Of a stretch of DNA of 64,000 nucleotides, positions 1 through 7,167 are shown piece after piece. Under the pieces are notes generated by a model. That model was not told the DNA's origin, made no database searches, and saw only the letters and a list, made by a program, of their open reading frames with translations. A program made the translations under genes and the position numbers. The DNA comes from Planctomycetaceae bacterium. GTDB taxonomy: Bacteria; Planctomycetota; Planctomycetia; Pirellulales; PALSA-1355. Where the stretch lies: contig PLYM01000213.1 of the NCBI GenBank assembly GCA_003153375.1, positions 18,151 through 82,150 of the forward strand, read 5' to 3'. Every line of letters begins with the position of its first letter. Within the stretch, counting starts at the first letter, position 1.

Positions 1-1
1 T

Positions 2-1114
2 TACGGCAACGACGGCGACGGCATGCTGATCACCACGAGCGGCGCCGGAATCCTGATTCGCACTTGCATCGTCACGTCAAACGGTGGAAACGGTATCGAA
101 CTTGGCGGCGAGGCCAACGGCGTGCGCGTGGCCGGCAACCTGATCGGTGTGTATGCCGACGGCACGACCGGGATGGGCAACCAGGGTAATGGTGTGGCGA
201 TTACCGGGGACGCTCACGACAACATCATCGGCGGACCGCAGCCGACGTTCAACGTGGTTCCGCACAACGTCATCTCGGACAACACCCTGAACGGCGTGGC
301 GATTCTGGACACCGCGCACGACAACACGGTGAATTTCGGCTTCATCGGCACCGTGTTGAATGGCACGCAGGCTCTCGCCAACGGCGGCGACGGCGTGCTG
401 GTCGACGGCGGCACTTCCAACGCGATCGGCTCGACCGATTCGACGCTGCCCACGGTGATCAGCGGTAACAGCGGCGACGGTGTCGAGTTGATGAACACCA
501 GCGGCAACACGGTGCAGGGCACGATGATCGGCACCGACTCGCTGGGCGTCACGAACGTCGGCAACGGTGGCAGCGGCATCCATATCCTCAACGGTTCGAA
601 CAACACGATCGGGCAGGCGCTCAGCGTGCCGCCGAACTCGCAATCGGTGTCGACGCCTCCGAGCGACACGCCGGCGGTTCCGGGCAATACGATTGCCTTC
701 AACGGCGCCGCGGGAGTGGCCATCGACTCGGGTCTCGATAATGGCATCCATCAGAACTCGATCTTCAACGTCAATACGCTGGGGATTCTGCTGGGACAGG
801 GGGCCAATCACAATCAAAATACCCCCAATCTGCTGTCGGCTCACCAACTGTCGAACAGCGTCCAGGTGTCGGGCACGTTGAATTCCGCGCCCAATAGCGT
901 CTACACGCTCGAGTTCTATGCCAGTCAGGGTAGCGGTACGATTGGCAGGACCCCGATCGGCTACCAGGCGGTGCGCACTAACGCGGCTGGCTTCGCCGCG
1001 TTCTCGTTCTATGGATCGAAGCCGGGGCCCAGCGAGACCTTCATCACCGCCACGGCGACCGACGTGGACCAGAACACCTCGGAGTTTTCGAACTACGTCT
1101 CGTCAGTAATCTAA
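2..1114 (+). CDS. Right-handed parallel beta-helix secreted protein, 5' truncated by the window
   Basis: The frame is open from base 2 upstream of the first ATG at 23, so this is the C-terminal part of a longer protein. The visible 370 residues are a run of short Gly/Asn-rich units (NGGNGIELGG, NVISDNTLNGVAI, NVISGNSGDGVEL type) typical of right-handed parallel beta-helix folds with NosD/PbH1-like repeats. They end in a beta-sandwich-like tail, residues about 285-363 from the ATG, of the kind found after beta-helices in large planctomycete surface proteins. No catalytic residues are evident. It is probably exported, but the signal peptide lies outside the window. The next gene is on the opposite strand and converges. 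Substrate or adhesion role unknown. Confidence 0.75.
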   Translation, partial: YGNDGDGMLITTSGAGILIRTCIVTSNGGNGIELGGEANGVRVAGNLIGVYADGTTGMGNQGNGVAITGDAHDNIIGGPQPTFNVVPHNVISDNTLNGVAILDTAHDNTVNFGFIGTVLNGTQALANGGDGVLVDGGTSNAIGSTDSTLPTVISGNSGDGVELMNTSGNTVQGTMIGTDSLGVTNVGNGGSGIHILNGSNNTIGQALSVPPNSQSVSTPPSDTPAVPGNTIAFNGAAGVAIDSGLDNGIHQNSIFNVNTLGILLGQGANHNQNTPNLLSAHQLSNSVQVSGTLNSAPNSVYTLEFYASQGSGTIGRTPIGYQAVRTNAAGFAAFSFYGSKPGPSETFITATATDVDQNTSEFSNYVSSVI

Positions 1115-1180
1115 CGGTAAGCGGCGCGATCGGCACTCAAACGCCGATCGCGCCCATCCGTTCGGCAAACGGCGATCCCG

Positions 1181-1624
1181 TTACGACCGCGACTTGTCGC
1201 GGGTCTGGCGTTCGATGGTGGCGCGGAGTTGTTCTTCGTGCTCGCGCAGCTCGGGCGTGGCCGCGTCGCCGAAGTCCTCGATGCCAAAGACAGGGCGAAT
1301 CTCGATTTCGCCGTCGGTGAGCATGGGGTTGGGACAGCGCTTGACCCACTCGATGGCCTCGGCCAGTGACTTCACATCCCACATCCAGAAGCCGGCGACC
1401 AGTTCCTTGGTTTCGGCAAAGGGGCCGTCGATGACGGTGCGACTCTTGCCGGAGAAGCGGACGCGTGCGCCCTGGGAGCTGGGCTTCAGCCCGTCGCCCG
1501 AGAGCATGATGCCGGCTTTGACCAGCTCTTCATTGAACTTGCCCATGGCTTCGAGCAATTCCTGGGTTGGCAGTACGCCGGCTTCCGAATCCTTGGTGGC
1601 TTTGACCATGACCATGACTTTCAT
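1181..1624 (-). CDS. YciI/DGPF-family protein
   Basis: 147 residues. Ferredoxin-like YCII domain (PF03795) with the diagnostic DGPFAET motif at about residues 66-72, and the usual C-terminal GEIEIRPVF strand. Proteins of this type are the standard genomic partners of ECF42 sigma factors; their biochemical role is not settled. It carries a longer C-terminal tail (about 35 residues, acidic then Arg-rich) than its relative at 2265-2621. It is the last gene of the sigma-YciI-DoxX-YciI group, all on the minus strand. A putative ECF42 promoter lies about 85 nt upstream, so it may be transcribed separately from the DoxX gene. Confidence 0.85.
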   Translation of the reverse strand: MKVMVMVKATKDSEAGVLPTQELLEAMGKFNEELVKAGIMLSGDGLKPSSQGARVRFSGKSRTVIDGPFAETKELVAGFWMWDVKSLAEAIEWVKRCPNPMLTDGEIEIRPVFGIEDFGDAATPELREHEEQLRATIERQTRDKSRS

Positions 1625-1707
1625 TGTCGTATCTCCCGTGGTTGAAGGTGTGGTGGCGCTGGCCTGATAAGCGGCTGGAGCGCGAGTTTGTCGAAATCAC
1701 GATCGGG

Positions 1708-1734
1708 GTCGAACGCGGACGTGCGCGATCGACA
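1708..1734 (-). promoter_or_regulatory. Putative ECF42-type promoter upstream of the distal YciI gene
   Basis: On the minus strand: TGTCGA (1729-1734), 16 nt, TCGAC (1708-1712). The TGTCGA -35 with a CGA-containing -10 is the pattern reported for ECF42 targets. The same two boxes with the same 16-nt spacing occur at 2679-2705 before the other YciI gene. About 83 nt separate the -10 from the ATG. Confidence 0.55.
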
Positions 1735-1780
1735 GCTTGGGTCTTGTGCTAATGCTTCTTCGAATGGCGCTGGCGCCGGG

Positions 1781-2185
1781 TTAGGTGCGCCAGGGGACCA
1801 GGGCCCGCAGCCGCGGGTCGCGGAGGTAGAGTCCGCCCCACAGCAGCGCGCCGAACACGACGGGGAAGAGGATGGCGAACCATCCCTCGCTGAGGCGCAC
1901 GTGGCTGGCCACGGCCCCGCCCAGATAGCCGGTGAGCAGAATCGCTCCGAGCACCGCCGTTTGAGGAATCAGGTAGAGAATGGTAATCACGGTGACGACG
2001 ATGCCCAGGGGGACGATGCAGCTTTCGGGATAGCCGATCTGGACGGTGCCGTCGATCACGAACTGCGGCTTGACGACTTTCATCACGCCGTCGAGCAGCA
2101 TGAACGCCGCCGGCAGCAGGCTCATCACCCATCCGCCCCAGAACATCGCTTTGGAGTTGCCGGCCGTTTCGGGATTCGCGTGCAT
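1781..2185 (-). CDS. DoxX-like integral membrane protein
   Basis: 134 residues with four hydrophobic segments, about residues 14-36, 52-72, 77-95 and 105-123. Short loops and the general DoxX/DUF4281-like layout match the small quinone-pool or stress-linked DoxX family. The N terminus (MHANPETAGNSKAMFWGGWV) suits a cytoplasmic start. It lies between the two YciI genes in the ECF42 cluster; DoxX genes are recurrent passengers in such clusters. No promoter of the TGTCGA type precedes it, so it probably reads through from the upstream YciI gene, 79 nt away. Function unknown. Confidence 0.75.
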   Translation of the reverse strand: MHANPETAGNSKAMFWGGWVMSLLPAAFMLLDGVMKVVKPQFVIDGTVQIGYPESCIVPLGIVVTVITILYLIPQTAVLGAILLTGYLGGAVASHVRLSEGWFAILFPVVFGALLWGGLYLRDPRLRALVPWRT

Positions 2186-2264
2186 GGTTCGTTCTCCAAA
2201 AATGCAGGGGCCAAAATGCGGGGGACAGGATGCCTTAGTTTAACGCGGCGCCAGGATGTGGCTA

Positions 2265-2621
2265 TCAGGCCTCGGCCAGGCCGGGCAGCTCCATGACGGG
2301 GCGCACTTCGACCGTGCCCTTGCGTGCGCCGGGGATGCGGGCGGCGATGCCGATGGCCTCATCGAGATCGCGGGCTTCGACCAGAAAGTATCCGCCCAGT
2401 TGCTCGCGGGTTTCGGCAAACGGACCGTCGGTCACTTGTCGCTTGCCGCCGCGAATTCGCACGCTGGTGGCCGAGGCCACGGGGTGCAAGGGAGCGGCCC
2501 CCAGGTAGTGGCCGCCAGCGTGCAGGTCGTGCGTCAACTGCGTCGACTCGAGATAGCAGTGCTCGCGTTCGTCGTCGGTCCAGGCGTTTTCGTCGCTGTA
2601 GATCAGCAGCATGTATTTCAT
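2265..2621 (-). CDS. YciI/DGPF-family protein
   Basis: 118 residues, essentially one YCII domain: N-terminal MKYMLLIYSDE strand, DGPFAET motif at about residues 67-73, C-terminal GTVEVRPV strand. The length matches the classic DGPF protein associated with ECF42 sigma factors. It follows the sigma gene by 110 nt, and that gap contains the TGTCGA-N16-TCGAC putative ECF42 promoter, so it is likely a direct target of its neighbour. Its ATG is used as the start because the conserved first strand begins there. Confidence 0.88.
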   Translation of the reverse strand: MKYMLLIYSDENAWTDDEREHCYLESTQLTHDLHAGGHYLGAAPLHPVASATSVRIRGGKRQVTDGPFAETREQLGGYFLVEARDLDEAIGIAARIPGARKGTVEVRPVMELPGLAEA

Positions 2622-2678
2622 GGCTTCTCTCCCCAGATTATTCAGATGGTTGGTCCTGCGGATGTCCTCTGCAACGTA

Positions 2679-2705
2679 GTCGATTGGCGGCGGCGGGAAT
2701 CGACA
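2679..2705 (-). promoter_or_regulatory. Putative ECF42-type promoter upstream of the proximal YciI gene
   Basis: On the minus strand: TGTCGA (2700-2705), 16 nt, TCGAC (2679-2683), ending about 57 nt before the YciI ATG and directly after the sigma-factor stop. It matches the element at 1708-1734 in both boxes and in spacing. Confidence 0.6.
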
Positions 2706-2731
2706 GCGTAGCCGATATCGTGACGATTTTT

Positions 2732-3973
2732 TTAACCCAGCTCCTGCAAACGCCTTGCCAGAAACCGTCGCTCAGGCTCCTGACGGGCCAGGTCCAGGGC
2801 ACGCTGATAGGAAGCTTGGGCCTCGCGGCTATTGCCCTGCCGCCGGCACAGATCGGCCCGGGCGGCGTGGGCCAGATGATAGTCGGCCAGGTCGCCGCTG
2901 GCCAGGATGGCGTCGATGAGGGCGACGCCGGCCGCGGGGCCATCGCGCATCGCCACGGCCACCGCGCGATTCAGCTCGACGATCGGCGAGGGTTCGGCCC
3001 GGGCGAGTAGCTCGTAGAGCGCGGCGATTCGCGACCAATCGGTCGCGGCGGCGCTGGGCGCGGCGGCGTGGACGGCTGCGATGGCGGCTTGGATCGTATA
3101 GACGCCCACGTTGCGCGACGCCAGGGCTTGCTCCACGAGCGCTCGGCCCTCGGCGATTTGTTCGCGATTCCACAGTGCGCGGTCCTGGTCCTCGAGCAGC
3201 ACGATGTCGCCCTCGGCGGTCGATCGCGCGGCACGCCGCGACTCTTGCAAGAGCATCAGCGCCAGCAGGCCAACCGCTTCGGGGTCAGGTAGCAATTCAC
3301 AGAGCAGGCGTCCGAGTCGGATCGCTTCCAGCGACAGCTCGCTGCGGGTCACGCTCTCGCCGGATGATGCCGAGTAGCCCTCGTTGAACACCAGGTAGAT
3401 CACCGACAACACCGAATCGATTCGATCGGGCAGGTCGGCGATTGACGGCACCTGGTAGGGGATCTTGGTGTCGCGAATCTTGGCCTTGCCGCGCACGATG
3501 CGCTGGGCGATCGTCGAGGGAGTGGTCAGGAAGGCGGCCGCAATCTCCTCGGTCTTCAGCCCGCACACTTCGCGCAGCGTGAGCGCGACCTGCGCTTCGG
3601 GAGCTAGCGCCGGGTGGCAGCAGGTGAAGATCAAGCGCAGCCGGTCGTCTTCGATATCCTCGGCTTCGTCAGGCGGCGAGGATTGGTCGATTTCGCGAGC
3701 GATGCTCTCGAGCGAGGCGTCGAACCGCGCGCGGCGGCGCACGGTGTCGATGGCCTTGAAGCGCCCGGCCGAAACCAGCCAGGCACGCGGGTTCGCGGGC
3801 ACGCCCTCGCGCGGCCACTGTTCGATGGCGACCACGAACGCTTCGTGCAACGCTTCTTCCGCCAGATCGAAATCGCCCAGCAGGCGGATCAGCGTGGCGA
3901 GCACGCGCCGCGACTCCGAGCGATAAATGTCGGCCAGCGCTTGGCGCGTTTGCTCGGCGTTGGGTTCGCTCAT
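2732..3973 (-). CDS. ECF42-type RNA polymerase sigma factor with long C-terminal extension
   Basis: 413 residues. Region 2 spans about residues 10-80 (LGDFDLAEEALHEAF, then the NPRAWLVSAGRFKAIDTVRR core-binding/-10 region). Region 4 spans about 110-165 (TTPSTIAQRIVRGKAKIRD helix-turn-helix). A roughly 240-residue alpha-helical C-terminal extension (DUF6596/TPR-like, about 170-413) follows. This extension plus neighbouring DGPF genes defines group ECF42, in which the extension, not a separate anti-sigma factor, controls activity. No anti-sigma gene is present. The gene heads the minus-strand cluster. I see no TGTCGA box upstream, so autoregulation by the same promoter type is not supported. 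Confidence 0.9.
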   Translation of the reverse strand: MSEPNAEQTRQALADIYRSESRRVLATLIRLLGDFDLAEEALHEAFVVAIEQWPREGVPANPRAWLVSAGRFKAIDTVRRRARFDASLESIAREIDQSSPPDEAEDIEDDRLRLIFTCCHPALAPEAQVALTLREVCGLKTEEIAAAFLTTPSTIAQRIVRGKAKIRDTKIPYQVPSIADLPDRIDSVLSVIYLVFNEGYSASSGESVTRSELSLEAIRLGRLLCELLPDPEAVGLLALMLLQESRRAARSTAEGDIVLLEDQDRALWNREQIAEGRALVEQALASRNVGVYTIQAAIAAVHAAAPSAAATDWSRIAALYELLARAEPSPIVELNRAVAVAMRDGPAAGVALIDAILASGDLADYHLAHAARADLCRRQGNSREAQASYQRALDLARQEPERRFLARRLQELG

Positions 3974-4014
3974 GGGGGAAATCCTGCATGCTCCGCGTGA
4001 TGTTTGACCCTCAA

Positions 4015-4094
4015 ACTAGCCCGAAGCGCCAGCGAGGGAAAGTGCCGCGTGCCGTTGGAGGCGTTACGCGCCCTTGCTTGCGCTGCGGGTTAGT
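4015..4094. repeat. Palindromic repeat family B, copy 1
   Basis: An imperfect inverted repeat. The left arm at 4015-4039 contains TAGCCCGAAGCGCCAGCGAG. The right arm at 4071-4094 contains CTTGCTTGCGCTGCGGGTTA. The arms pair with a few mismatches across a 31-nt loop. A second copy is at 54933-54992. Both copies lie just downstream of a gene (here the symporter, minus strand), so a transcription-termination or mRNA-end role is plausible. Confidence 0.75.
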
Positions 4095-4120
4095 GGGAAG
4101 GAGGTTGGTGGGAAGGGGGC

Positions 4121-5767
4121 TTAGCGGAAGAACCAACACATCCCAAGCGTGCAGGCGATGAGGGTGGCGGCCCACAGGCGGTCGTTTTGCCACCATTGGC
4201 GGGGAGTGATGGCGTCGACGCGCGGCTCTTGTTGGTAGCGCGACCAGGTGAAGTGCTCGCGGTCGGGGTCGCGCTCGCTCTGGGTGGCCAGACTGACGAC
4301 GATCAGCACGACGTAGCAACCGACCGTGGCCAGGCCGGCGCGGTGAAAGGCTTGCAGCGTGTGCTCGAAGCCGTAGGAGGCGCCCTGGTCGAAGAGGATC
4401 GACAGGATCGGTCCGGCGAGGATGCAGACGAACGACGCGGTGCGCGTGATCAGCGGTTGCAGGATGCCGGCGACGTAGGCCACGATAACGCCCGGCACCA
4501 GGTAGGCGTTGAAGTCGGCCATGCGGTTGAAGATGCCGCCCTTGGTTTGACCGAAGTACAACGACAGCGCGATGGCCGTGCCCACCATGACCATCATCGC
4601 CGCCCGGCCCGTCCAGATGAGCCGCATTTCCGAGGCTTCGGGGCGGATGTATTTCTTATAGATGTCGAACGTGAACAGCGTGGCGGTGGAGTTCATCATC
4701 GAGTCGATCGTCGAGAGAATTCCCGCGGCCAGCCCGGCCATCACGATGCCCACCAGGCCATAGCCCGCGGGCAGCAGGGTGCGCGTCAGCCCGGCGAAGG
4801 CCGTGTCGCTTTCGGTGGCTGGATCGATGGCCAGGATGTAGCCGGCGGCCATGCCGGGCACGATGCAGAGGAAGGGGATCAGCAGCTTGAGGAAGCCGGC
4901 GGCGATCGTGCCCATGCGGGCGTCCCAGTCGCTGCGGGCGCCGAGCGTGCGCTGCACGATGAACTGATTAGTGCCCCAATAATAGAGGTGCAGCACCATC
5001 AGGCCGCTGAGCACGCCGCTCCAGGGAAGCTCGGGATGGCTGGCTTCGAAAAAGACGTGGAACTTTTCGGGCTGCTTTTCCAGCAAGCCCGAGAGTCCGC
5101 CGACGTCGGGATGCCAAATGGCCAGCACGGCCAACAATCCGCTGCTGACCAGCAGCAGCACGCTTTGCACGACGTCGTTGAAGATGTCGGCCTTCAACCC
5201 GCCGTACATCGTGTAGGCGGCGGCCACGACGGCCATCAGCACGACGGCCATCTCATAGCTGATCGCGTAGGGCGAGTCGGCCGTGAGCGTGGCCATGGTC
5301 AGCGCGCCCAGGATCATCGTGCCCACCATCTGAATTAGCAGGAAGGCCATGTTGGTGATCGAATACACCAGCCGGCTGCGATCGTCGAACCGCCGGCCCA
5401 GATACTCCGACAGCGTATAGAGCCCCATGCGGCGATAGAGGGGCAGAAAAAAGTAGCACAGCGTCAACAAGCCGAAGATGGCGCCGAACTCGAAATTCGC
5501 CTGGGCGAAGCCTTCCTTCAGCCCCGCGCCCATCATGCCCACCATGTGGTGCGAGCTGATGTTGGTGCCAAAGATCGAACCCGCCACGGCCCACCAGGCC
5601 ACGGTCTTGCCCGCCAGATAATAGTCGCTGGTGCTCTCCTCCTTGCGACCGATCCACATGCCAAACAGCGTCACCCCAATGATGCTGCCCGCCAGAATCG
5701 CCACATCCAGCCCCTGCATGGGCACGCTGGCCGATTGAGCCAAGAGATTCAGAGTCGACGCGGGCAT
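4121..5767 (-). CDS. Sodium:solute symporter (SSS) family transporter
   Basis: 548 residues, inner-membrane protein with about 13-14 hydrophobic segments across the whole length, typical of the SSS/SLC5 fold. Family features seen are the GRKEESTSDYYLAGK region after TM1 (residues about 40-54), AVAGSIFGTNISSHHMVG in TM2, and SEYLGRRFD after TM3. It should couple Na+ to uptake of a solute, possibly a sugar or carboxylate; the substrate cannot be read from sequence. The downstream plus-strand NHL protein is divergent, so there is no clear operon. The track-long ATG at 5767 gives a short periplasmic N terminus. An internal Met at residue 17, nearer TM1, is an alternative start. Confidence 0.88.
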   Translation of the reverse strand: MPASTLNLLAQSASVPMQGLDVAILAGSIIGVTLFGMWIGRKEESTSDYYLAGKTVAWWAVAGSIFGTNISSHHMVGMMGAGLKEGFAQANFEFGAIFGLLTLCYFFLPLYRRMGLYTLSEYLGRRFDDRSRLVYSITNMAFLLIQMVGTMILGALTMATLTADSPYAISYEMAVVLMAVVAAAYTMYGGLKADIFNDVVQSVLLLVSSGLLAVLAIWHPDVGGLSGLLEKQPEKFHVFFEASHPELPWSGVLSGLMVLHLYYWGTNQFIVQRTLGARSDWDARMGTIAAGFLKLLIPFLCIVPGMAAGYILAIDPATESDTAFAGLTRTLLPAGYGLVGIVMAGLAAGILSTIDSMMNSTATLFTFDIYKKYIRPEASEMRLIWTGRAAMMVMVGTAIALSLYFGQTKGGIFNRMADFNAYLVPGVIVAYVAGILQPLITRTASFVCILAGPILSILFDQGASYGFEHTLQAFHRAGLATVGCYVVLIVVSLATQSERDPDREHFTWSRYQQEPRVDAITPRQWWQNDRLWAATLIACTLGMCWFFR

Positions 5768-5939
5768 GGAAGGGTTCTCCGCCTGGGGGAAAGCAGCGTG
5801 TTAAATCTAGCGAGCGCGGCGGCCCAGCGGAATGGAGGATCAGACCCGCGCGGCAATCACTTGCATCGGCCGATGCTGCGTGCGACCATGAAAACCGATG
5901 GTCATGGCCGTTTTCTTGCCCGAGCAGACCGGAGGCAGC

Positions 5940-6938
5940 ATGAAGCTTCAGCGCCGAGAGTTTACGCGGGCAGGTGCGTGTTGGTTGGCGTCGCTCGCGG
6001 CGCGGCCGCTCGTGGCGGGGGCCGATCCGCCGGCCGATGCTGCGCCGGCGCCGCGCGTGGTGCACAGCTGGGGCACCAACGGCAACGGCGACGGGCAGTT
6101 CGATATTCCGATCGCGATCGTGATCAATCCTCAGGACGAGCTGTTGATCACTGACTTTCGACAGAAGGACGCGGCGGCCAAGGCCCGATTGCAGCGTTTC
6201 GATCCCCAGGGTCGGTTTCTCGGAGCATTCGAAATGCAGCCGATGCCCGGCGGACTGGCGCTGGACAAGGAAGGGCTGCTGTATGCCACGCACATGATGC
6301 GGCACAAGGTGACCGTCTCCGACCAGCAGGGCAAGTTGATTCGCGAATTTGGCAAGCAGGGAACGGCGCCCGGCGAATTCGAGCAGCCGGGCGGGATTGT
6401 GTTTGGTCCGGACGGATCGCTGTATGTGGCCGACCAGGTGAATCGGCGCGTGCAGCGACTGACGCCGCAAGGCGAGCCGATCAGCGCTTGGGGCCGCTAT
6501 GGCGTGCAGCCGGGCGAGTTCGGTGGCAACACGTCGCCGAAGTCGCGCGTCGGCGGTCCGCACTTTCTGGCCTTCGACAGCCAAGGCCATCTCTATACGA
6601 CCGAAGGCTCAGTCGGGCGCGTGCAAAAGTTCAAGGACGACGGCAGCTTCGTGCTGGCCTGGGGCGACAACCAACAAGGCCCCGGCCATTTCGGCAGCCC
6701 CTCAGGTCTGCAAGGCCCGATCGGCATCGCCATCGACGCGCGGGACGAAGTTTGGGTCAGCGCCACCAACCACCTCGTGCAACAGTTCACCACCGACGGC
6801 CTCTACGTGCGCGGCCTGGGCGGCGAAGGCGCCGAACTTGGCCAGTTCAAAACCCCCCACGGCCTGGCCTTCGACAGCCAAGGTCATTTGTACGTGCTCG
6901 ATTCGCGCAACTCGCGGGTGCAGAAGCTGGCGGTGTGA
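5940..6938 (+). CDS. Tat-exported NHL-repeat (six-bladed propeller) protein
   Basis: 332 residues. Start set at ATG 5940, where a GGAGG Shine-Dalgarno sits 7 nt upstream and the protein opens with a twin-arginine signal (QRREFTRAG, then a hydrophobic stretch ending near residue 28). An upstream in-frame ATG at 5898 lacks a ribosome site. From residue 37 on there are repeated blades: WGTNGNGDGQFDIPIAI, FGKQGTAPGEFEQPGGIVF, WGRYGVQPGEF, FDSQGHLYTTEG, GLAFDSQGHLYVLDSRN. This is the NHL/6-bladed beta-propeller pattern. It is probably periplasmic or surface-bound with a binding or lyase-like role; no catalytic motif recognised. Confidence 0.85.
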   Translation: MKLQRREFTRAGACWLASLAARPLVAGADPPADAAPAPRVVHSWGTNGNGDGQFDIPIAIVINPQDELLITDFRQKDAAAKARLQRFDPQGRFLGAFEMQPMPGGLALDKEGLLYATHMMRHKVTVSDQQGKLIREFGKQGTAPGEFEQPGGIVFGPDGSLYVADQVNRRVQRLTPQGEPISAWGRYGVQPGEFGGNTSPKSRVGGPHFLAFDSQGHLYTTEGSVGRVQKFKDDGSFVLAWGDNQQGPGHFGSPSGLQGPIGIAIDARDEVWVSATNHLVQQFTTDGLYVRGLGGEGAELGQFKTPHGLAFDSQGHLYVLDSRNSRVQKLAV

Positions 6939-7167
6939 GGGGGTGGCGAAAGTCCACGACTCAACTGGCAGCGCGGCGGCTCGCTACAACCGCTACGCGC
7001 GGAATCAGGAGACCGGTGACCAAGCGCGCCGAGGTTAGTGGTGGGGTTGTTTGCGGAGATTGCGTAAAAATTCCGGCTCCCGTTCGCCGATAGTTGATTG
7101 TGATAGCGCCGTGGGCTCAAGGAGGCTCGCGGATTTCATCAACGGTTGCGGTGAGCTGAGCAATTCC

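Noticed and set aside
4187..5338. 383-codon open frame on the plus strand
   Set aside because: Lies entirely opposite the SSS symporter; composition (Gln/His/Asp/Arg runs) is that of an antisense GC-rich frame.
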